Source: CAKRJP01 sp963589425 (GTDB lineage Bacteria; Bacillota; Clostridia; Lachnospirales; Lachnospiraceae). Taken from it: DNA of 64,000 nucleotides. Under the pieces are notes generated by a model. The model did no database searches and had not been told where the DNA came from. It was given only the letters and a program-made list of their open reading frames with translations. Within the stretch, counting starts at the first letter, position 1. Every line of letters begins with the position of its first letter. Positions 27,095 to 35,681 of this stretch are shown here, piece by piece. The stretch lies in NCBI GenBank assembly GCA_963589425.1, contig CAVAKZ010000004.1:22124-86123 (forward strand), read 5' to 3'. The position numbers and the translations under genes were made by a program.

Positions 27095-29638
27095 TTATCC
27101 TAGCTTCTGTTTCTTGCTGACTGGCAGGTATACATATTCTAATCGACTGTACATGTTTCCGCCTGTGCAAAATTGAGCATAATTATTACGTACAATAGAC
27201 AACCCCGGATCCTCATACTCATCTGTTCCCTTATACTCTAAGACTCCATCTTTGTCATAACGAATGTCAATGGCTTTATCTTCCACTTCCAGAACTCGTT
27301 CTCCCTCCGCATTTACTTCCGGCAAATCCGCTAACCAGTAGAAGCTTAAATCCGAAGCCCCCTGCATCTGGTCAATCAATTTGTTAAGGCTTACCGTTTC
27401 AGCATTTTCCTTCAAAGGATCATGCATAATCACATCTTCTCCCTTGCAGCCGTAAATAACCCGGTAATGTCCCTTAAAAAGCACTGCTATAGGACCATGG
27501 CTCTTTCCGATGGCTTCTTTTGCCATATTCTGAATTCTTTTCTTCAGTTCATTCTTACTTGGCAAAATACCAAAGAATATCTGCTTCATCATGGTATCCG
27601 GTGCAAGTTCTGCTAATAGGTTGGCATGATTTGCAATATCAAGAGCACAGTTCATATTCTGGTGGTAGCTGGAATTATAGTTAATCTTAGTGTCTGCTTC
27701 AAATCGGTGACTACGAATATCCGTCTGGTTCACTTGGTAACCTCGATACTGGAGCATAGCCGCCATAGCCACAGACCAACAACCCTGACCAGTATTCTGC
27801 TTTGTTGTCTCAAATCCTTTCAAGACATACTTTCCTTTTTTCTCATTAACCTCAAAGGTTTTTCCCTTTTTATAAGCTTCCACCGGACCTTGTTCTCTAA
27901 GCTTTTTCAATCGCTCCTGGGCCTCTATTCGATAATTAATATGCTTCTCTAGATATACATAGATTTCATCATACATAGGATCGTGACCTTCTTTATCCAG
28001 ATAATGTTCCCTATAATATGTCAGATAAGCCTTAAGAACTTCTGGTTTGTTGGAATCAAAAACATTAAAATCATAGGTTTCAAAAAGCCCTTTTTCCTTG
28101 CGTTTTTCCTCTAGATATTGATTTGTCTTTACCACCTCGTCATTCATAAATTCATAATAAGAGAAACATTCCGGATACTTCTGCCAGGTTTCTTCGATAC
28201 CCTCTTGTCTTGCAGACCGAAAAGCAACTTTTGCTTTCTCAATACGGTCTTTATTCTTCTCATCCGTATTTAGTTCCTGTTTAAACTGCTCGATCTGGGT
28301 TTTGACCCTTTTTGCATCCTCTTTATCAATCATACCGGTTTGTTCAGCCGTGACCTTCATTGCTTGGGCGAAAGCCCCAGCCACTGCCTGGACTGCATAT
28401 TCGAGAAAAAGGGATTCATCCGTATTTTTTAGAAAGTCCATCCCAAATTCTTCTTTTCTAATTAATGTAAGAGAAAAACTGGCAATGTCCGAGACCGCTC
28501 CCATATCCTTAAGCAAACCATTTTTTGTCATTTCCTTACGAATCTGCAGCCACTCCTTATCCATGTTCTTGTTTTTCTTCTGAATTCTTGCTTCCAAATA
28601 AGTCTTGAGATTCTTATAAATTCCCAAAAAATATTCCGCCCGCTTGCATCCATAGGGTATATAAGTATGTTCTAAATCCAGCTTACTCATTTGCTTATAA
28701 AGTGTCTGATAGGGTGATTCTGGTTTTTCTTTCTTTTCTACTTTTTTCTCTACTTTTTCCTCCTTTATCTCTTCTGGATCATTCAGTATTACAAAATCCT
28801 CATCCTCTTCTACATAGAAATTGCTTTCCTTCTGATGCTTTTCCTCCTGCAGGTATTGCCGGTATTCCTGCTGCATACTATCCTGCTGTAAGATAAGGCG
28901 AGCCACCAGTGCATCTACTGCCAGTCTCTGTCCATAAAACTTTGCATATTCACTCCTCTTTAATCCTCTTAAATTAGCCCCCTCCTGACGAATCATAATG
29001 CCAAGCTCATCCTCCATACTCTCTAGCAAAGCACGGTAATACAAAAGTTTCTGAATCTTCGGGTGCTTTCTTTCCAGAAATTTCATTGCATCACTTAACT
29101 CCCCACCATCTCCCAAAATAGTATGAAGGCTTGTTCCTACAGTTTTTTTCGTCTTCACATCCAATTTTGGTCTTTCATCCCTTTTGCAAGACTCTAAGGC
29201 TCCCTTATAGAATTTATAAGCTTCTGTTTCTGGCAAAAGCATTTCCGTCTGCACCAACCCGTCAGCGGCATAAAGATCAAGTGCTTGAAAGACCTCCTCA
29301 ACATCCTGGATATTGGTTTGTTCCTTTTTTCCTTTTCTTCTATTTAGATCCTGAATTACATTAGTGCTCATATCCTGAGCTGCAGCCATTCCCCCCCGAT
29401 CAAAAAGAAAGTCATGCTGCTCTTTAAGCTCTTCCAATTCTGCTTTTTTTCTTTCTTTATAGCGATTCTTCTTCCAGATTCCCGATGGTGGATTCTTAAT
29501 CTTTCTTTGAATTTCTTCCTCCTTCCCCATCTCTAAATGATAAAAATCTGCCAGTGTCTGTTGTTTGTCATCCTTCATAGCCTGCAAACGCTCTGCCACC
29601 AGTTCCGTTTGCCTTTTCTTTTTCGTAAATAATCCCAT
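27095..29638 (-). CDS. Large cytosolic protein with C-terminal C39-like cysteine protease domain
   Basis: 847 residues, not recognised as a named family. Residues 1-~610 are highly charged and mostly helical or coiled coil, with no signal peptide or membrane segment. Residues ~612-770 look like a papain-like C39-type peptidase: Cys620 in GQGCWSVAMAAML, His724 in GHYRVIYG and Asp740 in MHDPL form a plausible triad in the right order and spacing. A ~75-residue tail follows. It starts 41 bases after the GNAT gene with an AGGAGG site, so they form an operon. A housekeeping, effector or toxin role is possible; none is supported by the neighbours. Confidence 0.6.
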   Translation of the reverse strand: MGLFTKKKRQTELVAERLQAMKDDKQQTLADFYHLEMGKEEEIQRKIKNPPSGIWKKNRYKERKKAELEELKEQHDFLFDRGGMAAAQDMSTNVIQDLNRRKGKKEQTNIQDVEEVFQALDLYAADGLVQTEMLLPETEAYKFYKGALESCKRDERPKLDVKTKKTVGTSLHTILGDGGELSDAMKFLERKHPKIQKLLYYRALLESMEDELGIMIRQEGANLRGLKRSEYAKFYGQRLAVDALVARLILQQDSMQQEYRQYLQEEKHQKESNFYVEEDEDFVILNDPEEIKEEKVEKKVEKKEKPESPYQTLYKQMSKLDLEHTYIPYGCKRAEYFLGIYKNLKTYLEARIQKKNKNMDKEWLQIRKEMTKNGLLKDMGAVSDIASFSLTLIRKEEFGMDFLKNTDESLFLEYAVQAVAGAFAQAMKVTAEQTGMIDKEDAKRVKTQIEQFKQELNTDEKNKDRIEKAKVAFRSARQEGIEETWQKYPECFSYYEFMNDEVVKTNQYLEEKRKEKGLFETYDFNVFDSNKPEVLKAYLTYYREHYLDKEGHDPMYDEIYVYLEKHINYRIEAQERLKKLREQGPVEAYKKGKTFEVNEKKGKYVLKGFETTKQNTGQGCWSVAMAAMLQYRGYQVNQTDIRSHRFEADTKINYNSSYHQNMNCALDIANHANLLAELAPDTMMKQIFFGILPSKNELKKRIQNMAKEAIGKSHGPIAVLFKGHYRVIYGCKGEDVIMHDPLKENAETVSLNKLIDQMQGASDLSFYWLADLPEVNAEGERVLEVEDKAIDIRYDKDGVLEYKGTDEYEDPGLSIVRNNYAQFCTGGNMYSRLEYVYLPVSKKQKLG

Positions 29639-29679
29639 ATAGTTTCCTCCTATATCACCCTTTTATCACTTTCTCTCTT

Positions 29680-30525
29680 TTACAACCACTTGTCTCCTGT
29701 GATCACACACTTCCATGCAATCTCTTTCTCCGGAAAAATATGGTCTGCTAACTGTAAAACTGTAGAATCCATGCAGACAAATTCCAATTTTTTCCATCCT
29801 TTTCTTTCTTGAAGGCTTAGGCCCACCGACTGAATCAAGCCGATAAAATCCATCTGGTGCTTTTTCTCCACATAACATAGCTGAAATCCATATACCTTTT
29901 CTTCGGTAGCTTCTAAGAGGGCCACTCCTACAATCTGCCCTCCAGATACTAAGACCTTGCTTACTCGTCCATCAGCACTGCGGTAATCTGCGCGGCTCAC
30001 CAGATAATTCCCTCGCCTCTCACAAGCCTCCAAAAATGAAAAAAGCTCTGCAGATTTCAAATCTCGCAGGGAATACACCTTAGAGGATATTCTTTTTTCT
30101 CCTCCAACATACCGTGGCTTCGTAAAAACTACAGCCTTTTCAAACTGTTCCCTTGTTATCTGTACACTGGCTATCCGTTCAAAATGAAGGCGAAAAAAGT
30201 AATTTGTCAGCATAAGGGCCATCAAGTGCCCCTCCTTACTGTCTCCGTCCAAATCCATGGATAGGGAAATGGCTCCTGCATTCTTTGCTGCTGTTACAGC
30301 TCCCTGAAGAAGGGCATTTCCATAACCCCGTTTCCGATAGTCTGAATCTACATATAGCCAAGTCACTACCCAATCTACATCTCGCTTCATCAATATAGCC
30401 ACTCCGGCCAAAATCTCCTTGGAGAAACATCCAAGGACCAGGGTCCCTTGGCGAAGAATCTCATGAGGCACTAAGGCTTTAGCCCATCGAAGTTCCTTTC
30501 CTGTCAGATTTTTTATCTGCATCAT
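29680..30525 (-). CDS. GNAT-family N-acetyltransferase
   Basis: 281 residues. The N-terminal half (~1-125) is a GNAT fold with the acetyl-CoA loop region YRKRGYGNALLQGAV and the preceding beta strand WVVTWLYVDSDY. The C-terminal half is a second, more diverged domain. No substrate can be inferred. First gene of a two-gene unit with the C39-like protease; a 19-base perfect AT-rich palindrome (30568-30586) containing TATAAT on the minus strand lies upstream and may include its -10 box. Confidence 0.75.
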   Translation of the reverse strand: MMQIKNLTGKELRWAKALVPHEILRQGTLVLGCFSKEILAGVAILMKRDVDWVVTWLYVDSDYRKRGYGNALLQGAVTAAKNAGAISLSMDLDGDSKEGHLMALMLTNYFFRLHFERIASVQITREQFEKAVVFTKPRYVGGEKRISSKVYSLRDLKSAELFSFLEACERRGNYLVSRADYRSADGRVSKVLVSGGQIVGVALLEATEEKVYGFQLCYVEKKHQMDFIGLIQSVGLSLQERKGWKKLEFVCMDSTVLQLADHIFPEKEIAWKCVITGDKWL

Positions 30526-30602
30526 CCTATCCCGTACCTTTCTATCCTATTGATTCGATTTTTGCTTATATAGTATTATACTATATTTCTATATGAAGGT
30601 AT

Positions 30603-30637
30603 AAAAAAAGAAATGCTTAATTTTTGAGCATTTCTTT
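30603..30637 (-). terminator. Terminator after the YihY-family gene
   Basis: Minus-strand AAAGAAATGCT paired with AGCATTTCTTT (11 bp, 9-base loop) followed by seven Ts. It lies 22 bases after the stop codon. Confidence 0.88.
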
Positions 30638-30658
30638 CAAAATTATGAAAATGTCATT

Positions 30659-31501
30659 CTATGCTTCCTTTGATTTTGAAGAGAAAAACATGTCTTCCGC
30701 TCGGACATTCACCTCTCCCCCAAGAAGGATACAATACATACAAAAATACATCCACAAAAGCACCAATATAATCGTGGTAAGACTTCCATACATGGTAGAA
30801 AATCCTGTGAAAATATCCAAGTAAACGGAAAAGATCCAAGACACCACCATCCATCCCACAGTAGCAAAGACAGCTCCCGGAATCTGGCTTAAAAATTTAC
30901 ACTTTCTATTGGGAAGAAACTTGTATACGATCAAGGTAAAAAAGATCATAATCACCGAGGTGATCATAGATCTAAGTCCTAAAATCTTGCGATAGGCATC
31001 TGCCACAAAGGGAAGATACTTCCCGATAAATACATTCAAGGTATTACCGAAAACTGCAAGTACCAAAAGTATAATAATTACCATAAGCATCATTACGGTA
31101 TATACAGTGGCCCGGATTCTAAGGATCACATAGTTACGAGTCTCCACACAGCTGTATACATTATTCAGTCCGGTAGTTAAAGCCAGAACACCCTTCCCTG
31201 CAGCCCACAAGGTTACTAAGAGGGTCAAAGGCACCATGGCCAAAGACTGACTATAGACCTGATTTACAATAGAGGTAATGAGGGAAGTGACTGTAGATGG
31301 AAAGAGCTGAATCACTGCCGTCATAATATCCGCCTTAGTAAGTGGAGTATATTTCACCATAGTGAGCAAGAGCAAAATAATCGGAAACAAAGACAGCATC
31401 AAAAAATAAGAGGTCTGCGCCGCATATGCTCCCACGTGGTGGCTGGATATGCCGGATGTAATATCCGTAATTTGTTCATATATTTTTCTAATTGTTTTCA
31501 T
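30659..31501 (-). CDS. YihY/virulence factor BrkB family membrane protein
   Basis: 280 residues from the ATG at 31501, with AGGAG before it; the open frame upstream of that lacks such a site. Six hydrophobic helices and the signature HVGAYAAQTSYFLMLSLFP, AGKGVLALTTGLNNVY and a late LLWMYFCMYCILLGGEVN are typical of the YihY/RBN family of inner-membrane proteins, once misnamed RNase BN. Function is not settled; some members are proposed transporters. It has its own promoter and terminator. Confidence 0.88.
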   Translation of the reverse strand: MKTIRKIYEQITDITSGISSHHVGAYAAQTSYFLMLSLFPIILLLLTMVKYTPLTKADIMTAVIQLFPSTVTSLITSIVNQVYSQSLAMVPLTLLVTLWAAGKGVLALTTGLNNVYSCVETRNYVILRIRATVYTVMMLMVIIILLVLAVFGNTLNVFIGKYLPFVADAYRKILGLRSMITSVIMIFFTLIVYKFLPNRKCKFLSQIPGAVFATVGWMVVSWIFSVYLDIFTGFSTMYGSLTTIILVLLWMYFCMYCILLGGEVNVRAEDMFFSSKSKEA

Positions 31502-31526
31502 AAGCTCTCCTAAACATTCGAAGCCT

Positions 31527-31555
31527 ATTTTACACAAAAAGTATAATTTTGTCTA
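31527..31555 (-). promoter_or_regulatory. Promoter of the YihY-family gene
   Basis: Minus strand TAGACA (31555-31550), 17-base spacer, TAAAAT (31532-31527), directly behind the 6S RNA terminator. Confidence 0.6.
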
Positions 31556-31570
31556 GTTTTCCTCCTATAT

Positions 31571-31599
31571 AAAAAAAGGAGCCACCAAAAGGTAACTCC
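31571..31599 (-). terminator. Terminator of the 6S RNA
   Basis: Minus-strand GGAGTTACC-TTTT-GGTGGCTCC, nine pairs with two G-U, followed by TTTTTTT. Confidence 0.9.
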
Positions 31600-31610
31600 T
31601 CCATATTCTT

Positions 31611-31794
31611 TCTTTAGGCCCAGGATGCCGGTTTCTGTATTTTGACTCCTAGCCTCAGCTAGGTGGGTGTCCGCATTCGCTTTTTTGTCTTCCTCTGCGC
31701 AATGAAGGCTTGACATATTACGAAGATTTAAGAGTCCCGTTTAAAGTATTGTAGGTTCAAAATAACAGAGGTTATCGCACACCCCAGGTATCTA
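31611..31794 (-). ncRNA. ssrS: 6S RNA
   Basis: About 184 bases, no convincing reading frame. The ends pair (CTTTTAG at 31788-31794 with CTAAAG at 31612-31617), and long-range pairs such as GGGTGT/ACACCC continue the closing stem. The interior carries TTTTGAACCTACAATACTTT and AAACGGGA, which I recognise as the conserved central-bubble part of clostridial 6S RNAs. It has its own near-consensus promoter and terminator. 6S RNA mimics open promoter DNA and binds sigma-A RNA polymerase. Recognition is by pattern, not a covariance search. Confidence 0.78.
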
Positions 31795-31799
31795 AAAGC

Positions 31800-31828
31800 A
31801 TTATAACTCATTTACAGGAAATTTACAA
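31800..31828 (-). promoter_or_regulatory. Promoter of the 6S RNA
   Basis: TTGTAA (31828-31823), 17-base spacer, TATAAT (31805-31800) on the minus strand; start expected near 31793, where the closing stem of the RNA begins. Confidence 0.75.
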
Positions 31829-31830
31829 TT

Positions 31831-32175
31831 CTATAATATACCAAAATATTTTTTGTTTATTTCCCTGATCTTCTTGGTATACCAAATCAGAGAAACTGCT
31901 GCTAAAGCAAGCAGGATCCAATAAAGCATAGCCAATCCGCCATACTGTGTATTGTAAATATCCACAAGGGAATAGAGGGTAACTACAGCTCCCAGCACAA
32001 ATAGGGGAACCTGGGCTTCCCTACAATATCCTTTTAGGTCCATACATGTCTTAAGATCCACCTTTTTTGCCATAACCAGGGACTCTTTGACCTCTCCCTT
32101 AAATCGCATCAGACCGGCCCCGTAGAGGCAATAGAGTCCGCATACCAGGGTGATGATCCCAATAATATTGGTCAT
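31831..32175 (-). CDS. Small membrane protein, DUF3784-like
   Basis: 114 residues with three predicted membrane helices (~4-24, ~57-75, ~82-100) separated by a charged loop (ARFKGEVKES-type region) and ending in a basic tail. It resembles the DUF3784 type of small Firmicute membrane proteins; function unknown. It starts 19 bases after thrC and is probably co-transcribed with the leucine/threonine genes. Confidence 0.6.
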   Translation of the reverse strand: MTNIIGIITLVCGLYCLYGAGLMRFKGEVKESLVMAKKVDLKTCMDLKGYCREAQVPLFVLGAVVTLYSLVDIYNTQYGGLAMLYWILLALAAVSLIWYTKKIREINKKYFGIL

Positions 32176-32194
32176 TTTTCTCTCCTTCTAAAAT

Positions 32195-33682
32195 CTATAA
32201 TCCAAGAACAGATTTTACAGTAGCTTCCATCTGGTCTACGTCACACTCTAGATTATGAAGAATCTTTGCATCCATAATATCCTTGATAGCCTGTGGAAGC
32301 TCAACTCCTGCTGTCTCTTTTAAGGTATCCATAAGCGCCAATTCATCTGCATTCTCGTAAGAAGGATCAATAGAAGTCATAACACTCTTTACAAATTTGA
32401 ATGGGCTTGCTGTAGAAGCAACCAGGCACTTCTTATCCAGTTTTTCTTCTTTCTTTAAGGAATCGCAAACATAGGCTGCCACTGCAGTATGGGTATCCAT
32501 TACGTATCCGGTCTTCTTATATACATCATGGATCATCTGAGAAGTCTGAGCCTCTGTGGCATATCCTGCCTCAAAGTCTGCAAGTTTCTCCTTCATGGCA
32601 TCTGTTACTGCATACTTGCCATCCTGCTTTAACTCCTGCATAAAAGCATCTGTCTTTTCAGAATCCTCTCCTGTAATCAGATAGATCAGACGCTCTAAGT
32701 TGCTGGAGATCAAAATATCCATAGAAGGAGAGGTGGTTAAAATAAAGTCACGATTTCTATCATATGTTCCTGTTTGGAAGAAATCGAAGAGAACTTTATT
32801 TTCATTGGAAGCACAAACCAATTTCTCAATAGGCACTCCCATGTTCTTTGCATAATATGCAGCTAAAATATTTCCGAAATTACCGGTAGGAACTACTACA
32901 TCGATTAATTCTCCCGCCTGAATCTCTTCATGAGCTAAAAGCTTTGCATAGGCATATACATAGTAAACTACCTGAGGTACTAAACGTCCGATGTTAATGG
33001 AATTTGCAGAAGAGAACTGATAGCCCTTCTTTCCAAGTTCCTCTGCCAAAGCCTTGTCCTCAAACATAGCCTTTACTCCGCTCTGGGCATTATCAAAGTT
33101 GCCGTGAATGGCCACTACATCTACATTGGCTCCCTTCTGGGTTAACATCTGAAGCTCCTGAACCTTGCTGACACCATTCTTGGGATAAAATACAATAATT
33201 CTGGTACCCTCTACATCTGCAAAACCTGCCATGGCTGCCTTTCCTGTATCACCGGAGGTAGCTGTAAGAATCACAATTTCATTTTCTACCTTGTTTTTCT
33301 TAGCAGATGTTGTAAGCAAATGAGGAAGAATGGACAGGGCCATATCCTTAAATGCAATAGTAGCACCGTGGAATAATTCCAAATAATAAGTGCCATCCAC
33401 CTTTGCGAGAGGAGCAATCTCTTGGGTGTCAAACTTGCTGTCATAAGCCTTGTTAATACAAGATTTTAATTCCTCTTCTGTAAAATCTGTCAAAAACTGT
33501 TTCATAACCAGGTAAGCAATCTCCTGGTAAGATTTGTCCTTTAATTCCTCCATAGACACATCCAGACTTGGAAGGGTCTCCGGAACGAACAATCCTCCAT
33601 CCGGTGCCAATCCTTTCAGAATTGCCTGGGATGCAGTAACCTTTAACTCAGAATTTCTAGTGCTCTTATACTGTAGATTCAT
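32195..33682 (-). CDS. thrC: Threonine synthase ThrC
   Basis: 495 residues, the long bacterial/yeast type. Converts O-phosphohomoserine to threonine with PLP. Starts LQYKSTRNSELKVTASQAIL; ELFHGATIAFKDMALSILP holds the PLP lysine; ILTATSGDTGKAAMAGF binds phosphate; later PTGNFGNILAAYYAK. It follows leuD by 71 bases in the same direction, and a threonine-sensing leader is not visible there. Confidence 0.96.
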   Translation of the reverse strand: MNLQYKSTRNSELKVTASQAILKGLAPDGGLFVPETLPSLDVSMEELKDKSYQEIAYLVMKQFLTDFTEEELKSCINKAYDSKFDTQEIAPLAKVDGTYYLELFHGATIAFKDMALSILPHLLTTSAKKNKVENEIVILTATSGDTGKAAMAGFADVEGTRIIVFYPKNGVSKVQELQMLTQKGANVDVVAIHGNFDNAQSGVKAMFEDKALAEELGKKGYQFSSANSINIGRLVPQVVYYVYAYAKLLAHEEIQAGELIDVVVPTGNFGNILAAYYAKNMGVPIEKLVCASNENKVLFDFFQTGTYDRNRDFILTTSPSMDILISSNLERLIYLITGEDSEKTDAFMQELKQDGKYAVTDAMKEKLADFEAGYATEAQTSQMIHDVYKKTGYVMDTHTAVAAYVCDSLKKEEKLDKKCLVASTASPFKFVKSVMTSIDPSYENADELALMDTLKETAGVELPQAIKDIMDAKILHNLECDVDQMEATVKSVLGL

Positions 33683-33753
33683 GTTCTCTCTCGCCTTTCT
33701 GATTAAACTTGGAAGCCAATAACTCCCCTAAGATTTCGGGTATCCTTTTTCAA

Positions 33754-34248
33754 CTATTTATTGTTCTTGTGATTTACGTAATTTACCAATCCACCCTCAG
33801 TAATAATGTTCTGCATAAATGGTGGAAATGGCTGGCCCTTAAATTCAGTTCCCTTGGTACGGTTGTAGATCATTCCGCTGTCAAAATCAACCTCAACCTC
33901 ATCTCCTGCCTCGATACCTCTTGCAGCTTCCACACACTCAATAATAGGAAGTCCGATATTAATAGCATTTCTATAGAAAATTCGGGCAAAAGTCTCTGCG
34001 ATTACGCAGCTTACTCCAGCGGCCTTTAAACACAGTGGTGCATGTTCTCTTGAAGAACCGCATCCAAAGTTTTTGTTGGCTACGATCAAATCTCCCGGCT
34101 TTACCTTCTCAGCAAAGCTTGCATCAATATCTGCCATAGCATGGCTTGCAAGTTCCTTGGCGTCAAAAGAGTTTAAGTATCTTGCTGGGATAATTACATC
34201 TGTATCTACATTATCTCCATATTTAAATACATGTCCTAAAGCTTTCAT
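33754..34248 (-). CDS. leuD: 3-isopropylmalate dehydratase small subunit LeuD
   Basis: 164 residues, the short archaeal/clostridial type. Swivel domain of the isomerase that converts 2- to 3-isopropylmalate. Motifs: KYGDNVDTDVIIPARYL, NKNFGCGSSREHAP, and FYRNAINIGLPII. Its start codon overlaps the leuC stop. Closely related homoaconitase or 2-methylmalate dehydratase subunits are alternatives. Confidence 0.93.
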   Translation of the reverse strand: MKALGHVFKYGDNVDTDVIIPARYLNSFDAKELASHAMADIDASFAEKVKPGDLIVANKNFGCGSSREHAPLCLKAAGVSCVIAETFARIFYRNAINIGLPIIECVEAARGIEAGDEVEVDFDSGMIYNRTKGTEFKGQPFPPFMQNIITEGGLVNYVNHKNNK

Positions 34249-35522
34249 TATCTAGCACCTACTTTCTCTGGATTTGCAATATATCCGGCAATGGCGCTGG
34301 CTGCTGCCACTTCCGGGGAAGCCAGGTAGATCAAGGAATCTACATGTCCCATTCTACCTACGAAATTACGGTTGGTAGTAGATACACACTTCTCACCAGC
34401 TGCCATAACCCCCATGTGTCCTCCCATACAAGGTCCGCAGCTTGGAGTATTCACCGCACAGCCTGCATCTACAAAAATTTCCATAAGACCTTCTTTAATA
34501 CACTGCTTGTAAATCTTCTGAGTAGCAGGAACCACCATAACTCTCACATCATGGTGAACAGTCTGACCCTTAAGAATCGCTGCAGCTCTTCTCATATCCT
34601 CCATACGACCATTAGTACAAGAGCCAATGACAACCTGGTCAATCTTAATAGGCTCCATAGCCTCGATCTCATCGATGGTCTTTGCATTTCCCGGAAGATG
34701 TGGGAATGCTACTGTTGGACGAACCTCGGAAAGGTCAATCTCTACTACCTGGTCATAAACTGCATCCTCATCAGCCTCATATACAGCATATTCCTTCTTG
34801 CAATGCTCTGCTAAATATTTCTTAGTCTTTTCATCTACTGGGAAGATACCATTTTTTGCACCAGCCTCGATAGCCATGTTGGCAATGGTAAAACGATCTG
34901 CCATAGAAAGATTTGCAATACCTTCTCCGGTAAATTCCATAGACTTATAAAGAGCTCCATCTACACCAATTTTACCGATAATATGGATAATCACATCCTT
35001 ACCACTGACATACTGGCTTGGCTTTCCTGTTAAAACAAATTTAATAGCACTTGGCACCTTAAACCATGCCATTCCTGTGGCCATGCCTGCCGCTACATCT
35101 GTAGTTCCCATTCCTGTAGAAAATGCTCCCAAAGCGCCATATGTACAGGTATGAGAATCTGCTCCGATAATCAAATCTCCTGCAGTTACCACACCGGCCT
35201 CTGGAAGGATGGCATGCTCCACACCGGATTTTCCCTGCTCAAAATACCAGGAAAGTCCCTGTTCTTTGGCATACTCTCTGATAGCCTTGGAGTTCTCTGC
35301 TGATTTAATATCTTTATTAGGTGTAAAGTGGTCCGGTACAAATACCACCTTATCTTTATCAAATACCTTGTCTGACATCTGCTTAATAATGGGCAGTGCC
35401 ATAGGTCCTGTAATATCATTTGCCATTACAATATCTAACTTGGCTTCTATCAACTGACCAGCTTCCACAGAATCAAGTCCTGCATGAGCTGCCAGAATCT
35501 TTTGGGTCATTGTCATTCCCAT
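34248..35522 (-). CDS. leuC: 3-isopropylmalate dehydratase large subunit LeuC
   Basis: 424 residues, the short LeuC type. The 4Fe-4S ligands are visible: one cysteine in VIGSCTNGR and a pair in NTPSCGPCMGGH. Substrate-site motif GADSHTCTYGALGAF. Pairs with LeuD. The rest of leucine synthesis (leuA, leuB) is not in the window. The start is the first ATG with GGAGG seven bases before. Confidence 0.94.
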   Translation of the reverse strand: MGMTMTQKILAAHAGLDSVEAGQLIEAKLDIVMANDITGPMALPIIKQMSDKVFDKDKVVFVPDHFTPNKDIKSAENSKAIREYAKEQGLSWYFEQGKSGVEHAILPEAGVVTAGDLIIGADSHTCTYGALGAFSTGMGTTDVAAGMATGMAWFKVPSAIKFVLTGKPSQYVSGKDVIIHIIGKIGVDGALYKSMEFTGEGIANLSMADRFTIANMAIEAGAKNGIFPVDEKTKKYLAEHCKKEYAVYEADEDAVYDQVVEIDLSEVRPTVAFPHLPGNAKTIDEIEAMEPIKIDQVVIGSCTNGRMEDMRRAAAILKGQTVHHDVRVMVVPATQKIYKQCIKEGLMEIFVDAGCAVNTPSCGPCMGGHMGVMAAGEKCVSTTNRNFVGRMGHVDSLIYLASPEVAAASAIAGYIANPEKVGAR

Positions 35523-35556
35523 TTTATAAATCCTCCTACCTGAAAAATATTTATAT

Positions 35557-35585
35557 AATTGTTCAAAACAAGGTTTGAAACAATT
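35557..35585. promoter_or_regulatory. Inverted repeat in the leuC leader (possible operator)
   Basis: AATTGTTCAAA and TTTGAAACAATT are inverted arms separated by six bases, with a one-base bulge, between the leuC promoter and its ribosome-binding site. Too small for a T-box. Confidence 0.45.
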
Positions 35586-35601
35586 GTAAACTTTTCAAAA
35601 C

Positions 35602-35631
35602 ATTGTAGCATACATAAATAATAAGAAGCAA
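35602..35631 (-). promoter_or_regulatory. Promoter of leuC-leuD-thrC
   Basis: TTGCTT (35631-35626), 18-base spacer, TACAAT (35607-35602), minus strand. Confidence 0.55.
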
Positions 35632-35681
35632 GCCGCAAAGGCTATATGGATAATATGTATCAAAAATTAAACTATGCTGGC

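Noticed and set aside
30568..30586. 19-base perfect palindrome as an operator
   Set aside because: It is entirely A/T-rich apart from two bases and contains a likely -10 box; chance symmetry is plausible, so it is only mentioned with the GNAT gene.
31525..31716. 63-codon open frame over the 6S RNA end
   Set aside because: It crosses the RNA's terminator and lacks a ribosome-binding site.
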